Origin: Chloroflexota bacterium
GTDB taxonomy: Bacteria; Chloroflexota; Anaerolineae; UBA4142
DNA length: 64,000 nt
NCBI GenBank assembly: GCA_023381515.1
Contig: JAMCQI010000019.1
Span: 16,001 to 80,000 of the forward strand
Direction: 5' to 3'
The translations under genes and the position numbers were made by a program. Shown here piece after piece: positions 25,971 to 33,547 of the stretch (positions are counted from its first letter, which is position 1; every line of letters begins with the position of its first letter). Under the pieces are notes generated by a model that ran no database searches, was not told where the DNA came from, and saw nothing but the letters and a program-made list of their open reading frames with translations.

Positions 25971-27321
25971 TGTATCCCCTTCCGCGCAGGCTGAGGAGGT
26001 AGTGGGGGTGAGCCGAATCAGGCTCGATTTTCTGCCGCACACGGCTGACGAGCTTTTCAATCCGGGCGTCGTCCACTTGGTCCACATAGTCCTCTCCCCA
26101 GACGGCCTCGACAATCGAGTACTTGTCACAAATGCGGCCGAGTCGGCCGTAAAGGAAGAGGAGCAGACGGTATTCATGATCGGTCAACGAGCGCACCGGG
26201 TTGCCCGCGACCCACACGTTGCCGGCCTCCGCGTCGAGGTAGACGCCGCGCGTCTCGGGCTGCCGCACGACCTGCTGGCGGTTCACAAAACGTCGAAAGA
26301 TGTGTGAAAAGACGACGGGGCCATCCGGACTGTCGCGCACGATCGATTTATTCTTGAGCCCGATCCAGCCTGCCGTATTGGGTGGCTGGCCGTTTGGGTC
26401 CATCTGCCGCACACCAAAGAGCGCCTCACGTTCATCCGGTTCCAAATCGCCCCAAATCTTGCCACATTCAGACTGGACGTTCGTGTTATCGGCAAGGCCG
26501 GACAATACGAGCTGATGAATCACGCGGTCTTGGTGTTCGTCGCGCACAGGAGCCCCGGTCACCGCGCCCAGGGCGTAGCAGACTGCTTGGACGAGCCCTG
26601 GGTGCCCATCCGCCTGCTCACGAATAAAGTCGAGATCCACCTGATCAAAGGTTACGTGTTCACGCTCGGCGAAATGAAGGCAATAGGTTCGGGTCTCGTC
26701 CTTTTCCCAAAAATGCATAAAGCGGACGCGGGGCGCGACCAACTCGTAGAACTCGCCTTGTTCGCGCGTGTTGGTCAGGCGGGCTACCTCACGCTCGGTG
26801 GCCGTGACATACGCGATGGCATCGCCATAGCGGTCGAGGAGCGCGCGGAGGTTGAGGAACGCCTGCGGCTCGACCCCTTGGTACGCTTCGTCGAATTCGT
26901 CGAGGCATAGGATGAGGGGAGGGCGAAGGTGCGTGAGGGCCAGCGCAATACCCTCTTCGAAATGGAGTGCGGCAGCCACGCCGCTGGGCGAGTCCACCAT
27001 TTGATCATAGAGATGATCCATTTGGACTCGAATCTCGGGGTCGTTCACTTGAGAGTACAGGGCAGTGGCGAGAGCGCGCCAGATGGTTACGAACAGTGCA
27101 CGGGCGCTCCGCTCCGGCATTTCGTTGCAGTCCACATAGATATAGGTCCCCTTCCGGGGAGGCCCGTTGGCGGAGTTGCATAGGTGGCGCAGCAGAGCAG
27201 ATTTTCCGAGATTGCTGACGGCGACCAACGAGCAGGATTTGCCTTCGCCGGCGCATTGAACGATAAACGTCAAGTCGTCCGCGCGCCCGATCAGCTCGGA
27301 TGCAAGTTCAAGTTTCATCAT
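25957..27321 (-). CDS. AAA/STAND-type ATPase with C-terminal OmpR/PhoB winged helix
   Basis: The 454-aa protein combines an N-terminal P-loop ATPase with a DNA-binding domain. The Walker A region is AVSNLGKS (K40, S41), where the usual first Gly is Ala. Walker B is LILCLDEFDEA (D141, E142). Residues 355-454 form an OmpR/PhoB-type winged helix with SLTDHEYRLLLFLYGRLGRICDKYS and LVSRVRQKIEP and the closing LRGRGYKLV. It is thus a one-component regulator in which the ATPase probably gates DNA binding, not a two-component receiver. It lies directly upstream of the pspA operon. The start may be either of two adjacent ATG codons. Confidence 0.85.
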   Translation of the reverse strand: MMKLELASELIGRADDLTFIVQCAGEGKSCSLVAVSNLGKSALLRHLCNSANGPPRKGTYIYVDCNEMPERSARALFVTIWRALATALYSQVNDPEIRVQMDHLYDQMVDSPSGVAAALHFEEGIALALTHLRPPLILCLDEFDEAYQGVEPQAFLNLRALLDRYGDAIAYVTATEREVARLTNTREQGEFYELVAPRVRFMHFWEKDETRTYCLHFAEREHVTFDQVDLDFIREQADGHPGLVQAVCYALGAVTGAPVRDEHQDRVIHQLVLSGLADNTNVQSECGKIWGDLEPDEREALFGVRQMDPNGQPPNTAGWIGLKNKSIVRDSPDGPVVFSHIFRRFVNRQQVVRQPETRGVYLDAEAGNVWVAGNPVRSLTDHEYRLLLFLYGRLGRICDKYSIVEAVWGEDYVDQVDDARIEKLVSRVRQKIEPDSAHPHYLLSLRGRGYKLVA

Positions 27322-27399
27322 TCCTTATCCCGTCCACTCAATTATACCGTGAGTCGTGCCTGGGGGCAAGGCAACTAGAAACCGTTCCACGTCAATTAC

Positions 27400-27428
27400 T
27401 TGCGCGGGGTGGGACGGTGTGGTAGAAT
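27400..27428 (+). promoter_or_regulatory. Putative promoter of the beta-hydroxyacid dehydrogenase gene
   Basis: TTGCGC at 27400-27405, a 17-bp spacer and TAGAAT at 27423-27428, 36 bp before the GTG start. Confidence 0.5.
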
Positions 27429-27464
27429 CGAGGTACAAGCAATCAAGAAAGAGCGAGGGACGCT

Positions 27465-28349
27465 GTGCCAGAACGTGTCGCATTGATCGGATTGGGCCTG
27501 ATGGGCAGTGGAATGGCGCGCAATCTCCTGCGCGCCGGTTTTTCTCTCACCGTGTACAATCGGACCGGGGAGCGCGCAGCTCCGTTCTCCGGCTCGGGCG
27601 CAACCGTTGCGCAGACGCCCCATGAGGCCGCATCTAAAACGAACGTTATCATCAGTATGGTTTCCGATGACATCGCCTCGCGTGCCGTCTGGCTGGGCTC
27701 CGAGGGAGCTTTGTCAGGGGCTCGAGCCGGATCGCTCCTCGTCGAATGCAGCACCTTGTCGCCGAGCTGGGTGCGGGAGCTCGCAGAGTTGGCGGCGCGT
27801 CAGGGTTGTATTCTGCTGGATGCTCCGGTATCTGGAAGCAAGCCGCAAGCGGAGGCCGGCGAACTCGCCTTTTTCGTTGGCGGAGATAGTGCGGCGCTGG
27901 AACGCGCGCGCCCGATTCTGAATGCCATGGGCAAGACCATTCACCACCTTGGCGGCTCGGGGACCGGAGCGACGATGAAGCTCGTCAATAACAGCCTCTC
28001 CGCCGTCGAGGTGCTCGTTTTAGGCGAAGTGCTCACGCTGGCCGAGCGCTCCGGTCTGGACGTAAACCAGGTGGCCACAATTTTGACCAACGGCGCCCCG
28101 GGGAGTACGGTGATGAAATGGCGGGCCCCGATGATGACGAGTCACGAGTACATCACTCAATTCGCCATGCGCTTGATGCACAAGGATCTGACCTACGCTA
28201 TGGAAGAGGCTGCGCAGCAGTCGGTTCCGTTGCCAAGCGTGGCCGCCGCTCGAGAGATCTATCGCCTGGCGATGGCTCGCGGCCTGGGCGATGCTGATTT
28301 TGCCGCCGTCTCGGAGGCGCTGCGGAATGAGCCGCAGGTCAATCGCTGA
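27465..28349 (+). CDS. NAD(P)-dependent beta-hydroxyacid dehydrogenase (HIBADH/GarR family)
   Basis: The 294-aa protein has an N-terminal Rossmann motif GLGLMGSGMARNLLRAGF, the substrate-binding segment DAPVSGSKPQAEAGELAFFVGG, and the catalytic Lys in ATMKLVNNSLS. The family includes 3-hydroxyisobutyrate, tartronate-semialdehyde and related sugar-acid reductases. The neighbours (UxaE, mannonate-type SDR, LarA-like) point to a role in sugar-acid metabolism, but the substrate is open. The start is GTG with GCGAGGGA upstream. A strong terminator follows, so it is transcribed separately from the uxaE genes. Confidence 0.88.
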   Translation: MPERVALIGLGLMGSGMARNLLRAGFSLTVYNRTGERAAPFSGSGATVAQTPHEAASKTNVIISMVSDDIASRAVWLGSEGALSGARAGSLLVECSTLSPSWVRELAELAARQGCILLDAPVSGSKPQAEAGELAFFVGGDSAALERARPILNAMGKTIHHLGGSGTGATMKLVNNSLSAVEVLVLGEVLTLAERSGLDVNQVATILTNGAPGSTVMKWRAPMMTSHEYITQFAMRLMHKDLTYAMEEAAQQSVPLPSVAAAREIYRLAMARGLGDADFAAVSEALRNEPQVNR

Positions 28350-28354
28350 TACAT

Positions 28355-28407
28355 CGCCTCAATGAAGTCGGCATCGATAATGGGACCTTCATTGAGGCGC
28401 TATTTTT
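28355..28407 (+). terminator. Intrinsic terminator
   Basis: A perfect 13-pair stem CGCCTCAATGAAG/CTTCATTGAGGCG (28355-28367 and 28387-28399), 19-base loop, then CTATTTTT. Confidence 0.75.
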
Positions 28408-28426
28408 CAGTTAACACGAGGTCGGG

Positions 28427-29938
28427 ATGGCGAACCCACAGAATGACGATGGCCTGGCAAGTGCGGCCAATGTGAGCGTGGTTCCGGAATCTAGAGTGAT
28501 CGACGGAGAGGCCGAGTACGGTGTGGCGAGAGATGAGAGCGGCTTGCGCCTGCTCCTCCTTGCTCCTTCCGGCTCTCCACTGTTTGCCGCGTTCGAGGGA
28601 GAAACACAGGAACATGCCGGCAGAACGCTTCTCGTCGGCCCCGCGAATGCCCACAACGCGGCGGCACTGCGCGAACGATTCGAGTGGCTGCAACCCCGTC
28701 CACTGGGTCTGCGCACCTCCGCCGGTATGGGGGACCGTCTCGGGCTGGCGACTCCCGGACACGTCCGGGCCGTCCGCAGCGTCGGCGGCAAGTTGGCTCC
28801 CATCTTCGCGCAGCAGTCCATTCGCGAAAATGCGCGCACCGGGCGGTCGCCCCAACAGGTGACGGACGACGCGACCTGGGGGATTTTTGCCGAAGGGTGG
28901 CGCGCAGGTGTGGGAGCCGACGCGGATCACCTCAAGACCACCGCGGATATCGACGCGTGTCACGCCGCGGGCTATACCTTTTACACGATTGATCCGGGCG
29001 ACCACGTCGACAACTCTGCGGAAACGGCGTCGCTGAACGCGCTCAAGCTGATGGTGGAGCGGCTGCCGTGGGGGCGCCTGGACGACAGTGCGCAAGTACT
29101 GCGCAGCCGCTATCTGGACAAGAACTTTGACGTCGAGGGACAGCGAGTCGAGTTTGACGAGCACACTCTTTTGCGCGCTGCCGCCAAGTACGGCCGGGCG
29201 ATTGCGCACGTGGTCACCATGTACAGGCATCTGCTCCAGATCGCCGACAAACGCAATGTCGAGCTAGAAGTCTCGGTGGACGAGACCGAGTTGCCCACCT
29301 CGCATGCCGAGCATATCTATATTGCGACCGAACTGCGCCGCCTCGGCGTCGAGTGGGTGAGTCTGGCGCCGCGCTATATTGGCCGTTTCGAAAAGGGCGT
29401 CGACTATATCGGTGATGTGGATGCCTTTGAGGCGGATTTTGCCATTCATGCTGCGATCGCCCGGACGCTCGGCCCTTACAAACTGAGCCTGCATTCCGGA
29501 TCTGACAAATACAGTGTCTATTCAGCGGCGATGCGCCAGACGCGCGGTCTCGTTCATCTAAAGACCGCGGGAACAAGCTATCTGGAAGCCTTACACACGA
29601 TCGCCGCGCTCGATCCACCCTTCTTTTGCTCCATCTATGCTTTTGCGCGTGAATGTTACGAGACTGACCGTGCGAGCTACCATGTCTCGGCAAGCCTGGA
29701 TCGCGCGCCCTTGCCGAACGCGGTGTGCGATGCCGACCTACCGAGTCTGCTCGACCAATTCGATGCCCGCGAGATCCTGCACGTGACCTTTGGCTCGGTG
29801 TTGACCGCGCGTACGGCGGAGGGAGGCTGGCGTTTCTACGACCGACTGATGGCTCTCTTGCGCTCTCATCCCGAAGCCTACGCGGCCAATCTGCAGGCTC
29901 ATTTTATCAAACATCTCGCCCCGTTCGCGGGAGAATAG
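28427..29938 (+). CDS. uxaE: Tagaturonate epimerase UxaE-like
   Basis: The 503-aa protein matches the tagaturonate epimerase family in length and pattern: GLRTSAGMGDRLGLATPGHVRA, FAQQSIRENARTGRSPQQV, GVGADADHLKTTADIDAC, TIDPGDHVDN, EVSVDETELPTSHAEHIYI and LHSGSDKYSVY. The several His/Asp/Glu residues in these blocks would bind the catalytic metal. UxaE interconverts D-tagaturonate and D-fructuronate, linking galacturonate breakdown to mannonate. A mannonate-type SDR starts six bases after its stop, which strongly supports this role. No UxaC isomerase is in the window. Confidence 0.8.
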   Translation: MANPQNDDGLASAANVSVVPESRVIDGEAEYGVARDESGLRLLLLAPSGSPLFAAFEGETQEHAGRTLLVGPANAHNAAALRERFEWLQPRPLGLRTSAGMGDRLGLATPGHVRAVRSVGGKLAPIFAQQSIRENARTGRSPQQVTDDATWGIFAEGWRAGVGADADHLKTTADIDACHAAGYTFYTIDPGDHVDNSAETASLNALKLMVERLPWGRLDDSAQVLRSRYLDKNFDVEGQRVEFDEHTLLRAAAKYGRAIAHVVTMYRHLLQIADKRNVELEVSVDETELPTSHAEHIYIATELRRLGVEWVSLAPRYIGRFEKGVDYIGDVDAFEADFAIHAAIARTLGPYKLSLHSGSDKYSVYSAAMRQTRGLVHLKTAGTSYLEALHTIAALDPPFFCSIYAFARECYETDRASYHVSASLDRAPLPNAVCDADLPSLLDQFDAREILHVTFGSVLTARTAEGGWRFYDRLMALLRSHPEAYAANLQAHFIKHLAPFAGE

Positions 29939-29944
29939 GCAGCC

Positions 29945-30778
29945 ATGAATCTGACTGAATTGACCAAGATGTATGACTTTACCGGAAAGAGCGTCGTCAT
30001 CACTGGGGGAGCGGGCATCCTCGGAGGCGAGATCGCATGTGCGTTGGTCGGGTGCAACGCGAACGTGGCCATCATGGACCGCGATCCCGCGCTTGCCGAC
30101 CGCTTGATGGAGCGACTGAGATCGGACGTTGGGCGCGCCATTGTCGTGTTTGGCGACGTGCTCAAACCGGAAACCCTCACAGAAGCGTGCGAGACGATCG
30201 AGCGCGAATTCGGACAGGTGGATTGCCTCGTCAATGCCGCTGGCGGCAATCATCCCAAGGCGACGACGAGCAATGAGGCCTCGTTTTTCGACTTGCCGAG
30301 CGAGGCCTTGCGCTGGGTTTTCGACCTCAACGTTATCGGGACGATGCTCCCGAGCCAGGTTTTTGGCAAGCGGATGGCGGACCGCGGAGAAGGCGTCATC
30401 CTCAACATCTCGTCCATGAATGCCATGCGTCCCCTCACGCGCATTCCCGCCTACTCGGCGGCCAAAGCTGGAGTCAGCAACTTTACCGAGTGGCTGGCGG
30501 TACACATGGCGCAGGAATATTCGCAGCGCATTCGGGTGAACGCGATCGCGCCGGGCTTTTTCCTGACCGGCCAAAACAAGTTTCTGCTGACGCATGAAGA
30601 GACCGGGGAGCTGACCGCGCGCGGCCGGACCATCATCGAGCATACTCCGATGGGGCGTTTCGGCGTCCCGGATGACTTGCTCGGAGTGGTGCTGTGGCTG
30701 CTTTCTCCAGCCTCGGCTTTTGTCACAGGGGTGGTCATTCCGATCGATGGCGGCTTTTCCGCCTACAGCGGAGTGTAA
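29945..30778 (+). CDS. SDR oxidoreductase, probable fructuronate reductase (mannonate oxidoreductase)
   Basis: The 277-aa classical SDR has cofactor motif TGGAGILGGE, LVNAAGGNHP, catalytic Ser in LNISSMNAM, YSAAK, and the NAIAPGFFLTGQNKFLL segment. This last block and the early ITGGAGILG match B. subtilis UxuB (YjmF)-type D-mannonate oxidoreductases. It would reduce D-fructuronate to D-mannonate with NAD(P)H. It lies six bases downstream of uxaE and 132 bp upstream of a LarA-like gene. The tetrad is complete, unlike the SDR at 2.9 kb. Confidence 0.85.
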   Translation: MNLTELTKMYDFTGKSVVITGGAGILGGEIACALVGCNANVAIMDRDPALADRLMERLRSDVGRAIVVFGDVLKPETLTEACETIEREFGQVDCLVNAAGGNHPKATTSNEASFFDLPSEALRWVFDLNVIGTMLPSQVFGKRMADRGEGVILNISSMNAMRPLTRIPAYSAAKAGVSNFTEWLAVHMAQEYSQRIRVNAIAPGFFLTGQNKFLLTHEETGELTARGRTIIEHTPMGRFGVPDDLLGVVLWLLSPASAFVTGVVIPIDGGFSAYSGV

Positions 30779-30780
30779 GA

Positions 30781-30902
30781 ATTGCAGAATGTAAGAATTG
30801 CAGATTGCAGATTGTGAGAACCGCTTGGCTGCTCAAAGAACGCCATCCGGCCTTGGGTCTATCATTCTGCAATCTCAAATCTGAAATCTGCAATCAGAAA
30901 TG
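30781..30902. repeat. Imperfect inverted repeat of TTGCAGATTG-type units
   Basis: The left arm has GAATTGCAGA and TTGCAGATTGCAGATTG; the right arm has TTCTGCAATCTC and AATCTGAAATCTGCAATC. The arms could form a long imperfect hairpin in the transcript between the SDR and LarA-like genes. Confidence 0.6.
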
Positions 30903-30910
30903 AGGTTCTT

Positions 30911-32170
30911 TTGATTGGTAAAGGCTCAGTAACAGATAAATTGTCCCCTTCCGAGGTCCGTGACCTGCTGTCGCGGACGCTGGATGGGACGGCGCTGGAC
31001 GGGAAAAGAGTGCTCGTGCTCATTCCGGACAGTACCCGTACGGCGCCGCTTCCGCTCATGTTCCGCCTGTTGTACGACGCGATCGGCCGGCGCGTGGCTC
31101 GCCTGGACTATATGATTGCGCTTGGGACGCACCCTCCCATGTCGGAGCAAGCCATTGACCGCCTCGTCGGCGTCTCTGCGAGCGAACGGCAGGCGCAGTA
31201 TCCAAACGTCCAGATCTATAACCACGAATGGGACAATCCGGGTGCTCTGGCCACGGTCGGTGTCATCACCCGCGAGGAAATGCAGTCGCTCACTGGAGGG
31301 CTGTTCGCAGAGGAAACCATCGTACGCTTGAACCGCCGCCTCTTTGACTACGATCACATCATCATTTGCGGCCCTGTCTTTCCGCACGAGGTTGCCGGCT
31401 TTTCAGGCGGCGCCAAGTATCTGTTCCCGGGGATCGCCGGGCCCGACATCATCAACAACACTCATTGGCTGGGTGGGCTCGTGACGAGCATGAAGACGAT
31501 TGGGGTGAAAGATACGCCGGTGCGCCGCGTCATCGACCGCGCGGCTGCATTCATCTCCCGGCCCATCCTCTGCCTCGCGATGGTAATGCAAGGTCAAGAC
31601 TTGCACGGCTTGTACACCGGAACCTACCAGGAAGCGTGGAGCGCGGCGGCAGACCTCTCTGCACAACTGAACGTTATCGTCGTTCCGCACGCTTTTCGCC
31701 GGGTCCTTTCTATGCCGTCGGAAATGTACGACGACCTCTGGACGGCGGCCAAGGCGATGTACAAGACCGAACCGGCGATTGCGGACGGCGGCGAGGTCAT
31801 CATCTATGCGCCTCATCTCCGCGAGGTTTCTTTCACCCACGGCAAGCTCATCGATCAGGTCGGCTATCACGTGAAAGACTATTTCCTGAAGCAATGGGAC
31901 CGCTTCAAGGATGTTCCAGGCTCGATCAAAGCGCACAGCACGCACGTCAAAGGTCAGGGAACCTATGATGCCACGACGCGTCAGGAGGACCCGCGGATAG
32001 CAGTGACCCTCGCGACAGGCATCCCGGAAGAGCGTTGCCGGCGCATCAATCTCGGCTACCTCGATTATCACACCATTGCCCCGTCCGAGTGGGCCGGCCG
32101 CGAATCCGAAGGGGTCTTGTTGGTGCCGCACGCAGGCGAAGTCCTCTATCGCGCCAAGGACGTGGATTAA
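30911..32170 (+). CDS. LarA-family nickel-pincer racemase/epimerase
   Basis: The 419-aa protein has the LarA signature: an early Asp/Thr/Arg block IPDSTRTAP, GTHPPM, and PHEVAGFSGGAKYLFPGIAGP continuing to INNTHW. The His of PHEV, the Lys ten residues later and the His sixteen after that match spacing of H174, K184 and H200 of lactate racemase, and the GTHPP His matches H108. These hold the nickel-pincer nucleotide. LarA homologs racemise 2-hydroxy acids; one characterised type epimerises D-gluconate/D-mannonate at C2. Next to UxaE and a mannonate-type SDR, that activity is attractive here. LarB/C/E cofactor genes are not in the window. The start is TTG with GAGGT upstream. Confidence 0.83.
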   Translation: MIGKGSVTDKLSPSEVRDLLSRTLDGTALDGKRVLVLIPDSTRTAPLPLMFRLLYDAIGRRVARLDYMIALGTHPPMSEQAIDRLVGVSASERQAQYPNVQIYNHEWDNPGALATVGVITREEMQSLTGGLFAEETIVRLNRRLFDYDHIIICGPVFPHEVAGFSGGAKYLFPGIAGPDIINNTHWLGGLVTSMKTIGVKDTPVRRVIDRAAAFISRPILCLAMVMQGQDLHGLYTGTYQEAWSAAADLSAQLNVIVVPHAFRRVLSMPSEMYDDLWTAAKAMYKTEPAIADGGEVIIYAPHLREVSFTHGKLIDQVGYHVKDYFLKQWDRFKDVPGSIKAHSTHVKGQGTYDATTRQEDPRIAVTLATGIPEERCRRINLGYLDYHTIAPSEWAGRESEGVLLVPHAGEVLYRAKDVD

Positions 32171-32381
32171 AGGCGCTCGCAGATCGAGAGACCGGAAATA
32201 AACAAGAGCAGACTTGCGAATTCTGCGCTCTTCGAACAACAGGTAACATCACCCATAACTAGACGTAGAGTCATTTGGTGACCGGAGCACTCTTGCGTCG
32301 TTATTGGTCGCGCTTTACGTTTCACGTCTTACGATTTACTCTCGTCAACTGCAACTTGTCACGTTTCCCAGGGGAGTTTCG
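32171..32381. other. Spacer with ACGTTTCACG-type repeat
   Basis: No gene. At 32308-32366 there are imperfect units CTTTACGTTTCACG, TCTTACGATTTACTC and TGTCACGTTTCCC, like those at 20.05, 39.9 and 53.9 kb. Confidence 0.5.
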
Positions 32382-32489
32382 TTGGCTAGACAACCGGGAC
32401 CCAAGCACAAGCTCTCGCGCCGGGAGAGCGTCAATCTCACCGGCACAGCCTCCAAGAGCTTGCACAGGCGGCTGAGTGTACCGCCCGGA
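32382..32489 (+). pseudogene. Ribosomal protein S4 N-terminal remnant
   Basis: A TTG-started frame preceded by GGGGAG reads LARQPGPKHKLSRRESVNL, then a TASKSLHRRLSVPPG segment. It fits the N-terminus of bacterial S4 (MARYxGPxxxLxRREGxxL...RRxxPPG). After 36 codons the similarity stops, and the frame runs into the convergent methyltransferase gene. ATG is replaced by TTG and the Tyr after MAR by Gln. It must be a truncated relic; the functional rpsD would be elsewhere. Confidence 0.55.
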
Positions 32490-32496
32490 CTTACAC

Positions 32497-33234
32497 TCAC
32501 CCAATGGGACGCTCCAGCACACCATACAAATTCAGCTCGCCATCCGCGTAGAACTGGTCGCGCACAGAAAGATGGCTCTGCGCGGCCAGCTTTTCTACCT
32601 CCTCAGGAGACAACTGATGGCAATAGCGATAGCCCAACCCGCCGCGCTTCCAATCGAGCAGCGCATCTCCCGGCTCCAACTCTTCTCCATCCATCCCCAC
32701 GAGGGTCCAAGCCTGCACCCTTTTCCGCGTCCGTTCATTTCGGAGAAACTGCCAGTTCGTCATGATCAACACGCCCCCCGGGCGCAACAAATCGTGGATT
32801 TCACGTAACACATCGCGGCGGGTTTCCGCGCCCGGCACATGCTGCAGCACCGCGAGCATTGTCACCACGTCAAAGGCATCCGTGCCCGACGACTTGACCA
32901 CTCGCTCTTTCCAGCCGGGGAAAGTAATATCCACCACGTCGAATTGCGAGTGGAGACGCACAAGCCCCGTGGCGCGGCTCCGCGCAATGTCGATCAATTC
33001 CTGCGACGAATCGACGCCGAAATAGAGGCCCGTACGCCCCGCGCGCTCCAGTTGCTCCGCCAGCCGCCCATTCCCGCATCCAACGTCCAGCACCCGTACA
33101 TCTGTGGGAATGTACTCGACGATGCGCCTCAAATGCGCCTGCCCGCTCGGCCGCGTTTCCGAGAACGCGTGGGCAAAGCGGGAATAAAACGCGCGATTGA
33201 CGGCGACGAGTCCCTGAATCGTTTCAGGTTTCAT
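32497..33234 (-). CDS. Trm9/ALKBH8-like SAM-dependent methyltransferase
   Basis: The 245-aa protein has AFYSRFAHAFSETR, as in the YxxIAxxFSxTR start of Trm9, then motif I VLDVGCGNGRLAEQL, FGVDSSQELIDIAR, FDVVTMLAVLQHVPGAETRRDVLREI, LLRPGGVLIMTNW. Its C-terminal half has DWKRGGLGYRYCHQLSPEEVEKL and FYADGELNLYGVLER, echoing the RYYHxFxxxELxxL...WxVILxK end of eukaryotic tRNA methyltransferase Trm9/ALKBH8. Those enzymes methylate carboxymethyluridine at tRNA wobble U34, the product of Elp3. An elp3 gene lies 3 kb away, which supports this reading. It is monocistronic. Confidence 0.7.
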   Translation of the reverse strand: MKPETIQGLVAVNRAFYSRFAHAFSETRPSGQAHLRRIVEYIPTDVRVLDVGCGNGRLAEQLERAGRTGLYFGVDSSQELIDIARSRATGLVRLHSQFDVVDITFPGWKERVVKSSGTDAFDVVTMLAVLQHVPGAETRRDVLREIHDLLRPGGVLIMTNWQFLRNERTRKRVQAWTLVGMDGEELEPGDALLDWKRGGLGYRYCHQLSPEEVEKLAAQSHLSVRDQFYADGELNLYGVLERPIG

Positions 33235-33547
33235 GACATCTTCATCCTACATCAGGAGTAGGGTTAAGGCAAGATCAGATCTGGCCAGCACAACCTGCAC
33301 CTGAGCGGACCCGACCGCGCCAAACCGGATGATAGAATCTGCACCTTCGCCGGAGCAAAGCCTGTCCCGCACAAGGCGGGGCTCGCTGACTACCCCCCTG
33401 CGTCGGTCGGCGGCGTGTCGGCGTAGGCCGACACTTGGCCGGAGGCCCCCACGGGACGATTTAAATCGCCCCTTGTCTCCAACTTGCCACCCCCCGCTTC
33501 TCATGGTAAGCTACCGGCTGTCAGCATCAACATCGAGGATATTGCAG
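33235..33547. other. Upstream region of the surface protein gene
   Basis: No gene is supported. It contains a small hairpin (GTGTCGGC/GCCGACAC near 33410-33430) and a possible -10 TAGAAT near 33333. The long open frame covering it in frame with the surface protein has no start signal and Arg-rich content, so I treat it as non-coding. Confidence 0.45.

Noticed and set aside
33329..33547. 73-codon N-terminal extension of the surface protein
   Set aside because: Arg-rich, no ribosome-binding site, and it would bury the signal peptide that begins at 33548.
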